From Pseudomonas eucalypticola (GTDB lineage Bacteria > Pseudomonadota > Gammaproteobacteria > Pseudomonadales > Pseudomonadaceae), in NCBI RefSeq assembly GCF_013374995.1, contig NZ_CP056030.1, positions 5,984,501 through 6,048,500 of the forward strand: 64,000 nucleotides of DNA, read 5' to 3'. This document shows positions 48,236 through 57,978 of this stretch, in pieces. Position numbers and translations under genes: made by a program. The notes under the pieces were generated by a model, which was not told the origin of the DNA, searched no databases, and saw nothing but the letters and a program-made list of their open reading frames with translations. Numbering within the stretch: the stretch's first letter is position 1; each line of letters starts with the position of its first letter.

Positions 48236-48265
48236 GTTGCGCGCTTACCCATACGAGCCTGCCTA

Positions 48266-48943
48266 ATGCGTCCATTTTTGAAGACATGGCTGACCATCTG
48301 CCTATTATTGCCATTGGCTGCCCACGCCACCAATCGTGAGCAAAGACTTCCCGCCGGCTTCACCGGTCACGCCGCCAAGACCGGTGCCGCGGAACACACC
48401 CAGACCCCGGTGGAAACCCCCGAACTGGCCACCAACACCACCAGCCGCAGCAAACGCCAGTCGGCGCGCAGCCGCAACACCGGCCGCAAGACCATCGCTG
48501 TCGGCGGCCCGGCCGTCGCGCAGATGTCGCCCAAGCAAAGCAGCGAAGTGCTGTCGCGCGCGGTGAATGCGCTGGGTACCCCTTATCGTTGGGGCGGTAG
48601 CAGCCCAACCAAAGGGTTCGATTGCAGTGGCTTCGTGAAATATGCGTTCAACGACGTCAAGGCAGTCGACCTGCCACGTACGTCGAACGCCATGGCTGCG
48701 GGCCACGGCCAGAAGGTCGACCAGAAGGACTTGAAGCCTGGCGACCTGCTGTTCTTCAACATCAAGAGCCGCCGGGTCAACCACGTCGCCATCTACCTGG
48801 GCAACGACCGCTTCATCCACGCGCCGCGGCGCGGCAAGGCGGTGAGCATCGACACCCTGAACAAGCCTTACTGGCAGGAACACTACGTCGTTGCCAAGCG
48901 CGTCCTGCCCAAGGACCAGACCCTGCGCCTGACCCAGCGCTGA
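48266..48943 (+). CDS. NlpC/P60 family peptidoglycan endopeptidase
   Basis: A 225-residue exported cell-wall hydrolase. The signal peptide ends near LLPLAAHA; a low-complexity Thr/Ser/Arg-rich linker follows to about residue 85, and the catalytic domain starts at LSRAVNALGTPYRWGG. The Cys-His-His triad is visible in FDCSGFVKYA, NHVAIYLGNDRFIHAPRRG. It would cut the peptide stems of peptidoglycan. It converges on pilU with one base between the two stop codons. Confidence 0.92.
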   Translation: MRPFLKTWLTICLLLPLAAHATNREQRLPAGFTGHAAKTGAAEHTQTPVETPELATNTTSRSKRQSARSRNTGRKTIAVGGPAVAQMSPKQSSEVLSRAVNALGTPYRWGGSSPTKGFDCSGFVKYAFNDVKAVDLPRTSNAMAAGHGQKVDQKDLKPGDLLFFNIKSRRVNHVAIYLGNDRFIHAPRRGKAVSIDTLNKPYWQEHYVVAKRVLPKDQTLRLTQR

Positions 48944-48944
48944 G

Positions 48945-50075
48945 TCACCGTGAACCTGGCGTCGGCCCCTTGTCCGGCGCCAGGTGCATACCCTCCCTGG
49001 CCTCCGTGCCCGTGCTCGACTCGAGCTTGATCATCAACCGCAGGTCGTTCGCCGAATCGGCATAAGCCAGCGCGTCCTGATAACTGATCGCCTTTTCCCG
49101 ATAGAGTTCATATAGCGCCTGGTCCAGGGTACGCATGCCCTGGTCATTGGTGCGGCTCATCAGCGTCTTGAGCCCCGGCACCTCGCCCCGGCGAATGCGC
49201 TCGGCCATCAGCGGCGTGTTCACCAGTATCTCCACCACGGCGCGGCGGCCAGTGCCGTCAGCCGAAGGGATCAGTTGCTGGGCAATGATCGCCCGCAGGT
49301 TCAACGACAGCTCCATCCATACCTGCACGTGGCGGTCCATGGGGAAGAAGTTGATGACCCTCTCCAGCGCCTGGTCGGCGTTGGAGGCGTGCAAGGTGGC
49401 CACGCACAGGTGGCCGGTTTCCGCGAACGCCAAGGCCTGGCCCATGGTCTCGCGGCTGCGCACCTCGCCGATCATGATCACATCCGGGGCCTGACGCAGG
49501 GTGTTGCGCAGCGCCACCTCGAACGACTCGGTATCGATGCCCACCTCCCGCTGGGTGACAATGCAGCTCTGGTGCTCGTGCAGGAACTCAATCGGGTCTT
49601 CGATGGTGATGATATGCCCGCTGCTGTGCTTGCTGCGGTGGTCGATCATCGCCGCCAGCGTCGACGACTTCCCCGTGCCGGTGGCACCCACCACCAATAC
49701 CAGGCCGCGTTTGAGCATCGACAGGCCGCGCAGGGTGTCGGGCAGCTTGAGATCGTCGAAGGTCGGAATGCGGCTCTCGATGCGCCGCAGCACCATGGCC
49801 GGCAAGCTGCGCTGGAAGAACGCGCTGACGCGGAAGCGGCCGATATCCCGGGCATGAATGGCGAAATTGCATTCCCGGCGCTCAGTGAACTCCAGCCGCT
49901 GGGCTTCGCTCATCAGCCCCAGGACCGCCTCGCGCACCTGTTCGGGGCTCATGGCGGTGCGGGTGACGGGCATGATCTTGCCGTGCACCTTGAGCGAGGG
50001 TGGCAGGCCGGGGGTGATGAACAGGTCGGAGCCGGATTTGTCGACCATCAAGCGCAACAGCTTCTCGAACTCCAT
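48945..50075 (-). CDS. pilU: Type IV pilus retraction ATPase PilU
   Basis: A 376-residue PilT-like secretion ATPase. Walker A is GATGTGKSST, the Asp box GHIITIEDPIEF, Walker B DVIMIGEVRSRET, and the His box HLCVATLHASNADQALERV. PilU works together with PilT to retract type IV pili and depends on it. It is downstream of pilT on the same strand with 76 bp between. Confidence 0.95.
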   Translation of the reverse strand: MEFEKLLRLMVDKSGSDLFITPGLPPSLKVHGKIMPVTRTAMSPEQVREAVLGLMSEAQRLEFTERRECNFAIHARDIGRFRVSAFFQRSLPAMVLRRIESRIPTFDDLKLPDTLRGLSMLKRGLVLVVGATGTGKSSTLAAMIDHRSKHSSGHIITIEDPIEFLHEHQSCIVTQREVGIDTESFEVALRNTLRQAPDVIMIGEVRSRETMGQALAFAETGHLCVATLHASNADQALERVINFFPMDRHVQVWMELSLNLRAIIAQQLIPSADGTGRRAVVEILVNTPLMAERIRRGEVPGLKTLMSRTNDQGMRTLDQALYELYREKAISYQDALAYADSANDLRLMIKLESSTGTEAREGMHLAPDKGPTPGSR

Positions 50076-50151
50076 GCCCCGCCCTCGCGTCCTGGAAAAA
50101 ACCGCTCCCCGTCAGCCTAGTCGCCACCGACCGGGGTGCCCAGGCAGCCGG

Positions 50152-51186
50152 TCAGAAGTTGTCCGGCGCCTTGGCCTTCTCGCGGGCGGCATCACGGCCG
50201 ATCAGGCCACGGCTGACCAAGTCCTTCAGGCACATGTCCAGGGTCTGCATGCCCAGGGCACCCCCGGTCTGGATGGAGGAATACATCTGCGCCACCTTGT
50301 CCTCGCGGATCAGGTTACGAATGGCCGGGGTGCCGATCATGATCTCGTGGGCCGCCACCCGGCCGCCGCCGATCTTCTTCAGCAGGGTCTGGGAGATCAC
50401 CGCCTGCAGCGACTCGGAGAGCATGGAGCGGACCATGGACTTCTCCTCGGCAGGGAACACGTCCACCACACGGTCAATGGTCTTGGCCGCGGAGGTAGTG
50501 TGCAGGGTACCGAATACCAGGTGGCCGGTCTCGGCAGCGGTCAGGGCCAGGCGGATGGTTTCCAGGTCACGCATCTCACCCACCAGGATCACGTCCGGGT
50601 CTTCGCGCAGGGCCGAACGCAGGGCGTTGGAGAAGCTCTGGGTGTCACGGTGCACTTCCCGCTGGTTGACCAGGCACTTCTTCGATTCATGGACGAATTC
50701 GATAGGGTCCTCGATGGTGAGGATGTGGTGGTGCTTGTTGTTGTTCAGGTAGTCGATCATCGCCGCCAGGGTAGTGGACTTGCCTGAACCGGTGGGGCCG
50801 GTGACCAACACCAGGCCCCGTGGCACGTCGGTAATCTTTCGAAACACATCACCCATGCCCAGGTCATCCATGGTCAGCACCTTGGAGGGAATGGTACGAA
50901 ACACCGCGCCGGCGCCGCGGTTCTGGTTGAAGGCGTTGACCCGGAAGCGTGCCACGCCCGGCACTTCGAAGGAGAAGTCGGTCTCCAGGTACTCCTCGAA
51001 GTCCTTGCGCTGCTTGTCGTTCATGATGTCGTAGATCAACTCGTGAACGGCCTTGTGGTCCAGCGCGGGCAGGTTGATGCGGCGCACATCGCCATCCACG
51101 CGGATCATCGGTGGCAGGCCGGCCGACAGGTGCAAGTCCGATGCGCCTTGCTTGGCGCTGAAAGCCAGCAACTCAGTAATGTCCAT
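50152..51186 (-). CDS. pilT: Type IV pilus retraction ATPase PilT
   Basis: A 344-residue hexameric ATPase that drives pilus retraction, the usual PilT length. Walker A GPTGSGKST, HILTIEDPIEF, Walker B DVILVGEMRDLET and HLVFGTLHTTSAAKT are present, together with the C-terminal AIRNLIRE motif that marks true PilT. GGGGAG precedes the ATG at 51186; a start four codons earlier is less likely. It is divergent from yggS, with 66 bp between starts. Confidence 0.97.
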   Translation of the reverse strand: MDITELLAFSAKQGASDLHLSAGLPPMIRVDGDVRRINLPALDHKAVHELIYDIMNDKQRKDFEEYLETDFSFEVPGVARFRVNAFNQNRGAGAVFRTIPSKVLTMDDLGMGDVFRKITDVPRGLVLVTGPTGSGKSTTLAAMIDYLNNNKHHHILTIEDPIEFVHESKKCLVNQREVHRDTQSFSNALRSALREDPDVILVGEMRDLETIRLALTAAETGHLVFGTLHTTSAAKTIDRVVDVFPAEEKSMVRSMLSESLQAVISQTLLKKIGGGRVAAHEIMIGTPAIRNLIREDKVAQMYSSIQTGGALGMQTLDMCLKDLVSRGLIGRDAAREKAKAPDNF

Positions 51187-51252
51187 GAGACTCCCCAAAT
51201 ACAGACAAGCAGGTAGAATGCCCCGGACCCCAAGACCCGCTGGCGCAAATTA

Positions 51253-51942
51253 ATGTCCACGATAGCAGACAACGTTTTACGGGTAAGCGCCCGAATTCAC
51301 GACGCCGCACGGGCCGTGCAGCGCGACCCGGCCAGCATCGGCCTGCTGGCGGTGAGCAAGACCAAGCCGGCCGAGGCCGTTCGCGAGGCGTTCGCCGCCG
51401 GAATCGAAGAATTCGGCGAAAATTACCTGCAAGAGGCGTTGGGTAAACAGGCCCAATTGACCGATCTGCCCTTGACTTGGCATTTCATCGGCCCCATTCA
51501 GTCAAACAAGACTCGCGCCATTGCCGAGCATTTTGCCTGGGTGCATTCCGTGGACCGCCTGAAAATTGCCCAACGCCTGTCAGAGCAGCGCCCGGCCGAC
51601 CTGCCGCCGCTCAACATCTGCATTCAGATCAACGTCAGCGGCGAAGCCAGCAAGTCCGGCTGCACTCCAGCCGACCTGCCGGCCCTGGCCACGGCGATTG
51701 CTGCGCTGCCACGCCTGAAGCTGCGCGGACTGATGGCAATTCCAGAACCCACTGAGGACCGCGCGGCACAAGACGCGGCCTTTGCTACCGTTCGCACCTT
51801 GCAAGAAAGCCTGAACCTGCCACTGGACACTTTATCCATGGGCATGAGCCACGACCTGGAGGCCGCTGTCGCACAAGGCGCCACCTGGGTTCGTATCGGC
51901 ACTGCCCTGTTCGGCGCCCGCGACTATGGCCAACAACCCTAG
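51253..51942 (+). CDS. yggS: YggS/PLPBP family pyridoxal phosphate homeostasis protein
   Basis: A 229-residue single-domain PLP-binding protein with a TIM-barrel fold and no known catalytic activity, which keeps the PLP pool balanced. LAVSKTKPAEAV carries the PLP Lys; GENYLQEA, WHFIGPIQSNKTRAI and LSMGMSHDLEAAVAQGATWVRIG are family signatures. It begins a conserved plus-strand set: yggS-proC-yggT, then metX-metW. proC begins 34 bp after its stop. Confidence 0.96.
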   Translation: MSTIADNVLRVSARIHDAARAVQRDPASIGLLAVSKTKPAEAVREAFAAGIEEFGENYLQEALGKQAQLTDLPLTWHFIGPIQSNKTRAIAEHFAWVHSVDRLKIAQRLSEQRPADLPPLNICIQINVSGEASKSGCTPADLPALATAIAALPRLKLRGLMAIPEPTEDRAAQDAAFATVRTLQESLNLPLDTLSMGMSHDLEAAVAQGATWVRIGTALFGARDYGQQP

Positions 51943-51976
51943 CGCGGGTTCCCCCGCAACCTCTCAAGGACCTGTC

Positions 51977-52795
51977 ATGAGCAAAACTCGTATTGCCTTT
52001 ATCGGCGCCGGAAACATGGCCGCCAGCCTGATCGGCGGCCTGCGTGCCCAGGGCCTGGACGCGGCGCTGATCCGTGCCAGCGACCCGGGTGCCGACACCC
52101 GCGCGAAAATCAGCGCCGAGCACGGCATCGAAACCTTCGCTGACAACGCCCAGGCGGTCGAGGGTGCCGACGTGGTAGTGCTGGCGGTCAAGCCCCAGGC
52201 CATGAAGACCGTGTGCGAGGCCCTGCGCCCTGCCCTCACCCAGTCCCAGGTGGTTGTCTCCATCGCCGCCGGTATCACCTGCGCGAGCATGGCCGCCTGG
52301 CTAGGCGAGCGCCCGATCGTGCGCTGCATGCCCAACACCCCCGCACTGTTGCGCCAAGGCACCAGCGGCCTGTACGCCAACGCCCGGGTCAGTGAAGAGC
52401 AGCGCGAGCAGGCCGAGCAACTGCTGTCGGCCGTGGGCCTGGCCCTGTGGCTGGACGAAGAGCAGCAACTGGATGCCGTCACCGCCGTGTCCGGCAGCGG
52501 CCCGGCCTATTTCTTCCTGCTGATGGAAGCCATGACCGCCGCCGGCGAGAAGCTGGGCCTGCCCCGTGAAACCGCGGAAAAGCTGACCCTGCAGACCGCC
52601 CTGGGCGCTGCGCACATGGCCGTCGCCAGCGATGTCGATGCCGCCGAACTGCGCCGCCGCGTCACCTCACCGGCCGGCACCACCGAGGCCGCCATCAAGT
52701 CGTTCCAGGCCAACGGTTTCGAAGCCCTGGTTGAAAAGGCGCTGGGCGCCGCGGCACATCGCTCGGCGGAACTTGCCGAACAACTGGGCAAATAA
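51977..52795 (+). CDS. proC: Pyrroline-5-carboxylate reductase
   Basis: Reduces 1-pyrroline-5-carboxylate to proline with NAD(P)H. The 272-residue protein begins with the Rossmann motif IAFIGAGNMAASLIGGL and has VVLAVKPQAM and the conserved AVSGSGPAYFFLLMEAM. AAGGA sets the start at 51977. yggT follows after 10 bp. Confidence 0.97.
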   Translation: MSKTRIAFIGAGNMAASLIGGLRAQGLDAALIRASDPGADTRAKISAEHGIETFADNAQAVEGADVVVLAVKPQAMKTVCEALRPALTQSQVVVSIAAGITCASMAAWLGERPIVRCMPNTPALLRQGTSGLYANARVSEEQREQAEQLLSAVGLALWLDEEQQLDAVTAVSGSGPAYFFLLMEAMTAAGEKLGLPRETAEKLTLQTALGAAHMAVASDVDAAELRRRVTSPAGTTEAAIKSFQANGFEALVEKALGAAAHRSAELAEQLGK

Positions 52796-52805
52796 GGAGC
52801 ACTGC

Positions 52806-53396
52806 ATGAATGCGATTTCCGGCGCCACGATCTTCGTGGTGCAAACCCTGGTCAGCTTTTACCTGGCCATCGTGCTGTTGCGCTTCGTGCTGCAACTGGT
52901 CAAGGCCAACTTCTACAACCCGTTGAGCCAGTTCGCGGTCAAGGCCACCCAGCCGCTGCTTAAGCCGCTGCGCCAAGTGGTGCCAAGCATCGCCGGCCTG
53001 GACACCTCGTCCCTGCTGCTGGCCATCGTCATTCAAGCCCTGCTGATGGCCTTCGTGATGATGCTCACCTATGGCACCATCCTGGACCTGCCGCACCTGT
53101 TGATCTGGGCGCTGCTGGGGGTGTTCTCGCTGTTCCTGAAGATTTTCTGGGTAGCGATGATCGTCATGGTGATCGTCTCCTGGATCGCCCCGGGTACCCA
53201 CAACCCGGCCGCCGAACTGGCCTACCAGATCGCCGAGCCGATCCTGGCGCCGTTCCGCCGCATGCTGCCGAACCTGGGCGGCCTGGATATCTCGCCGATC
53301 TTCGCCTTCCTGGCCATCCAGGTGGTGCAGAGCTTCTTCATGCCCAAGCTGGCTGAAATGGCGCAGATGCCCGATGTGCTCTGGCGTCTGATCTGA
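52806..53396 (+). CDS. yggT: YggT family membrane protein
   Basis: A 196-residue membrane protein with two YGGT repeats, each with two hydrophobic helices around an FYNPLSQFAVKATQPLLKPLRQ- or YQIAEPILAPFRRMLP-type segment. Function is unknown; a role in osmotic or cation stress, or in cell-envelope organisation, has been suggested for relatives. AAGGAG precedes the ATG at 52806. Confidence 0.93.
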   Translation: MNAISGATIFVVQTLVSFYLAIVLLRFVLQLVKANFYNPLSQFAVKATQPLLKPLRQVVPSIAGLDTSSLLLAIVIQALLMAFVMMLTYGTILDLPHLLIWALLGVFSLFLKIFWVAMIVMVIVSWIAPGTHNPAAELAYQIAEPILAPFRRMLPNLGGLDISPIFAFLAIQVVQSFFMPKLAEMAQMPDVLWRLI

Positions 53397-53412
53397 CGTC
53401 GGTGTAGCTCCG

Positions 53413-53487
53413 TTGCCGAGCTTCGCCCGTTCCCGCACGAGGGGTTGATCAACCCCGCCGGGACCGGGCGCAGCCCGGGAAAAGGGC
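53413..53487. repeat. Inverted REP pair between yggT and metX
   Basis: CCGAGCTTCGCCCGTTCCCG on the left and GGGACCGGGCGCAGCCCGGG on the right face each other around a small AGGGGTTGATCAACCCC hairpin. The right half differs by one base from the REP inside mdcDE. It lies in the 165-bp gap before the metX promoter. Confidence 0.85.
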
Positions 53488-53503
53488 GGCACACTTCCAT
53501 CGC

Positions 53504-53532
53504 TTGCCGCTAGCCCCCCCGCTCTTTAGACT
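53504..53532 (+). promoter_or_regulatory. Candidate sigma-70 promoter of metX
   Basis: TTGCCG (53504-53509), a 17-nt spacer and TAGACT (53527-53532), giving a short leader before the ATG at 53562. The -10 is identical to that proposed for the ArsR/methyltransferase gene at 2.96 kb. Confidence 0.5.
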
Positions 53533-53561
53533 TACGCCTCATTTATGCGAGAGCAGGGTCG

Positions 53562-54701
53562 ATGTCCACTGTCTTCCCCGAAGATTCCGTCGGTTTAGTC
53601 ACACCGCAAGTTGCCCACTTCAGCGACGCCCTGGCCTTGGCCTGTGGCCGGTCGCTCAATGCCTACGACCTGATCTACGAAACCTACGGCCAGCTCAATG
53701 CCACCGCCAGCAACGCGGTGCTGATCTGCCACGCCCTGTCGGGCCATCACCATGCTGCTGGCTACCACTCGGTCGATGACCGCAAGCCGGGCTGGTGGGA
53801 CAGCTGCATCGGCCCTGGCAAGCCGATCGATACCAACCGTTTCTTCGTGGTCAGCCTGAACAACCTCGGTGGCTGCAACGGCTCTACCGGGCCAAGCAGC
53901 ATCAACCCTGACACGGGCAAGCCCTTCGGCGCCGATTTCCCGGTGCTCACCGTGGAAGACTGGGTGCACAGCCAGGCCCGCCTGGCCGATTACCTGGGCA
54001 TCACCCAGTGGGCCGCCGTGGTCGGCGGCAGCCTGGGCGGCATGCAGGCCCAGCAATGGACCATCACTTACCCGGACCGCGTGCGCCACTGCCTGGCCAT
54101 CGCTTCGGCGCCCAAGCTGTCGGCGCAGAACATCGCCTTCAACGAAGTGGCACGCCAGGCCATCCTGACCGACCCCGAATTCCATGGCGGCTCGTTCCAG
54201 GAAATGGGTGTGATCCCCAAACGCGGCCTGATGCTGGCGCGCATGGTGGGCCACATCACCTACCTGTCGGATGACTCCATGGGCGAGAAATTCGGCCGCG
54301 GGCTCAAGAGCGAAAAACTCAACTATGACTTCCACAGCGTGGAATTCCAGGTGGAAAGCTACCTGCGCTACCAGGGCGAGGAGTTTTCCGGGCGTTTCGA
54401 CGCCAACACCTACCTGTTGATGACCAAGGCGCTGGACTACTTCGACCCGGCCGCCAGCCATGGCGACGACCTGGCCAAGACCTTCGCCGGCGCCAAGGCC
54501 GATTTCTGCGTGATGTCCTTCACCACCGACTGGCGCTTCTCCCCGGCCCGCTCGCGGGAAATCGTCGATGCGCTGATGGCTGCACGCAAAAACGTCTGCT
54601 ACCTGGAAATCGATGCACCGCAGGGCCACGACGCCTTCCTGATCCCGATCCCACGGTACCTGAAGGCGTTCAGCAGCTACATGAACCGAATTGCGATCTG
54701 A
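53562..54701 (+). CDS. metX: Homoserine O-acyltransferase (MetX)
   Basis: This alpha/beta-hydrolase-fold enzyme activates homoserine as its O-acyl ester for methionine synthesis. In Pseudomonas MetX uses succinyl-CoA in spite of its acetyltransferase ancestry; which donor is used cannot be read with certainty by eye. The 379-residue protein has the nucleophile elbow [12 protein letters not shown] with Ser near residue 157, an oxyanion region [15 protein letters not shown], and the late Asp/His in TDWRFSP and GHDAFL. metW follows 7 bp downstream, the standard metX-metW pair. Confidence 0.95.
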   Translation: MSTVFPEDSVGLVTPQVAHFSDALALACGRSLNAYDLIYETYGQLNATASNAVLICHALSGHHHAAGYHSVDDRKPGWWDSCIGPGKPIDTNRFFVVSLNNLGGCNGSTGPSSINPDTGKPFGADFPVLTVEDWVHSQARLADYLGITQWAAVVGGSLGGMQAQQWTITYPDRVRHCLAIASAPKLSAQNIAFNEVARQAILTDPEFHGGSFQEMGVIPKRGLMLARMVGHITYLSDDSMGEKFGRGLKSEKLNYDFHSVEFQVESYLRYQGEEFSGRFDANTYLLMTKALDYFDPAASHGDDLAKTFAGAKADFCVMSFTTDWRFSPARSREIVDALMAARKNVCYLEIDAPQGHDAFLIPIPRYLKAFSSYMNRIAI

Positions 54702-54708
54702 GGAAGCC

Positions 54709-55329
54709 ATGAGAGCCGATCTTGAAATCATCCAGGACTGGATCCCGGCCGGCAGCCGCGTGCTTGACCTCGGTTGCGGTAACGGTGAGTTGCTGGCCTG
54801 GCTGCGCGACCACAAGCAGGTGACCGGCTACGGCCTGGAAATCGACGCTGACAACATCAACGAGTGCGTGCGCAAGGGCGTCAACGTGGTGGAGCAGGAC
54901 CTGGACAAGGGCCTGGGCAACTTCGCCAGCAACAGCTTCGACGTGGTGGTCATGACCCAGGCCCTGCAGGCCGTGGAATACCCGGACCGCATCCTCGATG
55001 AGATGCTGCGCGTGGGCCGCCAGTGCATCATCACCTTCCCCAACTTCGGCCACTGGCGTTGCCGCTGGTACCTGGCGCGCAACGGCCGCATGCCGGTGTC
55101 GGAATTCCTGCCGTACACCTGGTACAACACGCCGAACATCCACTTCTGCACCTTCAAGGACTTTGAAGAGCTGTGCCAGGAGCGCCAGGCCCAGGTACTC
55201 GACCGTCTGGCGGTCGACCACCAGCACAGGCATGGCTGGGCCAGCAAACTGTGGCCTAATCTGTTGGGTGAGATCGGCATTTACCGGGTCAACAGCCCGG
55301 GCCTGCAGGAGCACCGTCTGGCGGTGTGA
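54709..55329 (+). CDS. metW: Methionine biosynthesis protein MetW
   Basis: A 206-residue methyltransferase-fold protein that partners MetX in homoserine acylation in proteobacteria. Motif I is VLDLGCGNGELLAWL, followed by VVMTQALQAVEYPDRILDEMLRVG and FPNFGHWRCRWYL. GAGGA lies before the ATG at 54709. It is a member of the metX-metW unit. Confidence 0.95.
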   Translation: MRADLEIIQDWIPAGSRVLDLGCGNGELLAWLRDHKQVTGYGLEIDADNINECVRKGVNVVEQDLDKGLGNFASNSFDVVVMTQALQAVEYPDRILDEMLRVGRQCIITFPNFGHWRCRWYLARNGRMPVSEFLPYTWYNTPNIHFCTFKDFEELCQERQAQVLDRLAVDHQHRHGWASKLWPNLLGEIGIYRVNSPGLQEHRLAV

Positions 55330-55354
55330 ACCTGCCTACCCACGGAGAACGATC

Positions 55355-55792
55355 ATGCGCCAGTTCGCTGCCTTCCTGTTCGCCTTGTGCCTGGCCCTTC
55401 CCGCCGTGGGGGCCGACGCCGCCAAGGGCAACCGCCAAGAACAGCTGGGCGAGCTGACCGTGCATTACAATGCGATCACCTCCAGCCTGCTGCTACCCGG
55501 CATCGCCAAGGCGGCGGGCCTGCTGCGCAGCAAGAACCTGGGTGTGCTGAACGTGGCGGTGGAAAAGGCCGGCAAGTCCTTTCCTGCCGCCATCAGTGGC
55601 ACCGTCACCGGGCCTGAAGGCAAGAAAGAAAACCTGACCTTCACCCAGGTGACCGAACAGGGTGCCGTTTCCTACGTTACACAGTTCCAGATCCCGCAGG
55701 ACGCGACCTATACCTTTGACCTCAGCATCAAGGCGGCCGGTGACACCAACCGCCTGAGCTTCGACCAAGAACTCTTTCCGGGCGACTCATGA
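55355..55792 (+). CDS. DUF4426 family exported protein
   Basis: A 145-residue protein with a signal peptide ([13 protein letters not shown], cleavage near residue 20). The mature part, beginning [18 protein letters not shown], suits a small beta-rich periplasmic domain of the DUF4426 type. Function is unknown. CGGAG precedes the ATG. Its last four bases overlap the rdgB start (ATGA), so it is co-transcribed with metX-metW-rdgB-hemW. Confidence 0.85.
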   Translation: MRQFAAFLFALCLALPAVGADAAKGNRQEQLGELTVHYNAITSSLLLPGIAKAAGLLRSKNLGVLNVAVEKAGKSFPAAISGTVTGPEGKKENLTFTQVTEQGAVSYVTQFQIPQDATYTFDLSIKAAGDTNRLSFDQELFPGDS

Positions 55793-56382
55793 ATTTCACG
55801 CAACTCGTGCTGGCCAGCCACAACGCCGGCAAACTCAAGGAACTCCAGGCCATGCTGGGCGGCAGCGTACAACTGCGCTCGGTGGGCGAATTCAGCCAGG
55901 TAGAGCCAGAAGAGACCGGCCTGTCGTTCGTTGAAAATGCCATCCTGAAGGCCCGTAACGCCTCCCGCCTGTCCGGCTTGCCGGCACTGGCCGACGACTC
56001 GGGCCTGGCGGTGGACTTCCTAGGCGGTGCGCCGGGCATCTATTCGGCCCGCTATGCCGACGGCCAGGGCGATGCGGCCAACAACGCCAAGCTGCTCGAT
56101 GCGCTCAAGGACGTGCCCGAAGCCGAACGCGGCGCCCAGTTCGTCTGCGTGCTGGCCCTGGTGCGCCACGCCGACGACCCGCTGCCCATCCTGTGCGAAG
56201 GCCTGTGGCACGGCCGTATCCTGACCGCCGCCAGTGGCGAACACGGTTTCGGTTATGACCCCCTTTTCTGGGTGCCCGAGCGCGACTGCTCCAGCGCCGA
56301 GCTGAGCCCTGTGGAAAAGAACCAGCTCAGCCACCGGGCTCGCGCCATGGCCATTCTGCGTCAACGTCTGGGCCTGGCATGA
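55789..56382 (+). CDS. rdgB: Non-canonical purine NTP pyrophosphatase (RdgB/HAM1)
   Basis: Removes ITP, dITP and XTP from the nucleotide pool so they are not built into DNA or RNA. The 197-residue protein shows the N-terminal [14 protein letters not shown], the [22 protein letters not shown] motif, [12 protein letters not shown] and [10 protein letters not shown]. It overlaps genes on both sides by four bases (ATGA). Confidence 0.96.
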   Translation: MNFTQLVLASHNAGKLKELQAMLGGSVQLRSVGEFSQVEPEETGLSFVENAILKARNASRLSGLPALADDSGLAVDFLGGAPGIYSARYADGQGDAANNAKLLDALKDVPEAERGAQFVCVLALVRHADDPLPILCEGLWHGRILTAASGEHGFGYDPLFWVPERDCSSAELSPVEKNQLSHRARAMAILRQRLGLA

Positions 56383-57581
56383 CCACCACCACGCTGTTCG
56401 CGGGCGAGGATGGTTTTTCCTCGGTCGCGCCGCGGGCGCCATTGCCCGTGCTGCCACCGCTGGCGCTGTACATCCATATTCCCTGGTGCGTACGCAAATG
56501 CCCGTACTGCGATTTCAACTCCCATTCCGCCAGCCCCGTGCTGCCGGAAGAGGAGTACGTGGACGCCCTGCTGGCCGACCTGGACAATGACCTGCCGGCC
56601 ACTTACGGTCGCCCGCTGAGCTCGATATTCTTCGGCGGGGGCACGCCCAGCCTGTTCAGCGCGAAAGCCCTGGGACGGTTGCTGGCGGGCGTGGAACAGC
56701 GCATTCCGTTCGTCGCGGACATCGAGATCACCCTGGAGGCCAACCCGGGTACCTTCGAGCAGGAAAAATTCAGCGCTTACCGCAAGCTGGGCATCAACCG
56801 CCTGTCCATCGGTATCCAGAGTTTCCAGGAAGCCAAGCTCGAAGCCCTGGGCCGTATCCATACCGGCAGCGAAGCGGTACGCGCTGCCGACATGGCGCGG
56901 GAGGCAGGGTTCGACAACTTCAACCTGGACCTGATGCACGGCCTGCCCGACCAGTCCCTGGACGAAGCGCTGGACGACCTGCGCCAGGCCATCGCCCTCA
57001 AGCCCACGCACCTGTCCTGGTACCAGCTGACGCTGGAGCCCAACACGGTATTCTGGAACCAGCCGCCCGTGCTGCCCGAGGACGATACCCTGTGGGACAT
57101 CCAGGAAGCCGGCCAGGCCCTGCTGGCCGAGCATGGTTACGCTCAGTACGAGGTGTCGGCCTATGCACAGCCCGGCAAGGCCGCGCGGCATAACCTCAAC
57201 TACTGGAGCTTCGGCGATTTCATCGGTATCGGCGCCGGCGCCCACGGCAAGCTCAGCCACCCGGACGGGCGCATCGTGCGTACCTGGAAAACCCGGCTGC
57301 CCAAGGACTACCTGAACCCGGCCAAGCCCTTCCAGGCAGGCGAGAAGCTGCTGGCGCTGGACGAACTGCCCTTCGAGTTCCTGATGAACGCCCTGCGCCT
57401 GACCCAGGGTGTGGAAGCACAACTTTACCCACAGCGTACCGCGTTGACCCTGGAAAGCCTGGGTGAAGGCCGCCGCCAAGCCGAACAAAAGGGCCTTTTG
57501 CAGGTCGAACCGTCGCGCCTGGTTGCCACGCCTCAGGGCCAGTTGTTTCTCAACGACCTGCTGCAGTATTTCTTGATTTAA
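56379..57581 (+). CDS. hemW: HemW, radical SAM heme chaperone
   Basis: A 400-residue radical SAM protein related to coproporphyrinogen III oxidase HemN. The iron-sulphur site is CVRKCPYC; further motifs are [12 protein letters not shown] and [12 protein letters not shown]. HemW is now regarded as a heme-binding chaperone and not an oxidase. The N-terminus is slightly extended ([12 protein letters not shown]...). The start overlaps rdgB by four bases, and the DUF3392 gene follows after 9 bp. Confidence 0.93.
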   Translation: MTTTTLFAGEDGFSSVAPRAPLPVLPPLALYIHIPWCVRKCPYCDFNSHSASPVLPEEEYVDALLADLDNDLPATYGRPLSSIFFGGGTPSLFSAKALGRLLAGVEQRIPFVADIEITLEANPGTFEQEKFSAYRKLGINRLSIGIQSFQEAKLEALGRIHTGSEAVRAADMAREAGFDNFNLDLMHGLPDQSLDEALDDLRQAIALKPTHLSWYQLTLEPNTVFWNQPPVLPEDDTLWDIQEAGQALLAEHGYAQYEVSAYAQPGKAARHNLNYWSFGDFIGIGAGAHGKLSHPDGRIVRTWKTRLPKDYLNPAKPFQAGEKLLALDELPFEFLMNALRLTQGVEAQLYPQRTALTLESLGEGRRQAEQKGLLQVEPSRLVATPQGQLFLNDLLQYFLI

Positions 57582-57590
57582 GGATTGGCC

Positions 57591-57914
57591 ATGGAATTAG
57601 TGTTGAACCTGCTCGCTACCGCGTCGCGCTGGAGCCGCGGCAATCTCTCGGAAATCGCCCTGGCGCTGGTGGGTTGCCTGCTGGTGCTGTTTGGCGCCGA
57701 CATCAAGGCCTGGCTGGATCAGCGTGTGGGCGGCATGGCGGGGGCGTTGCGGGTGCCGGTGATGGCGCTGGTGTGCTGCATTGGCAGCGGCGCGGCGTTG
57801 ATCTATGCCACGCCGTGGGTGGTGCGCGGGCTGAGCCAGTTCAACAACTACAGCCTGGCGCCGGTGTTGCTGGTGGTGCTGGTGCTGATCGGCGTGGTCG
57901 CCGACCGCAAATAA
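57591..57914 (+). CDS. DUF3392 family membrane protein
   Basis: A 107-residue membrane protein with three hydrophobic segments (ALALVGCLLVLFGADI, VPVMALVCCIGSGAALIY and a C-terminal VLLVVLVLIGVV). The family is defined only as DUF3392. AAGGA supports the ATG at 57591 rather than the TTG six bases upstream. It is the last gene of the metX-to-DUF3392 run. Confidence 0.85.
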   Translation: MELVLNLLATASRWSRGNLSEIALALVGCLLVLFGADIKAWLDQRVGGMAGALRVPVMALVCCIGSGAALIYATPWVVRGLSQFNNYSLAPVLLVVLVLIGVVADRK

Positions 57915-57925
57915 TCCGCCGCTCC

Positions 57926-57956
57926 CTGTGGGGCCGAGCGAGGCTCAGTCCCACAG
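57926..57956. repeat. REP-like hairpin between DUF3392 and trmB genes
   Basis: CTGTGGG and CCCACAG form a 7-bp outer stem with an inner GAGCGAGGCTC palindrome. It resembles a worn REP element and lies between two convergent genes, so it may also end transcription. Confidence 0.55.
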
Positions 57957-57978
57957 CAAGCGTGCGAGACGCAGGGCA

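Noticed and set aside
48063..48266. 67-codon plus-strand open frame before the NlpC/P60 gene
   Set aside because: It lies across the probable promoter and overlaps the NlpC start; no ribosome site and no plausible protein features.
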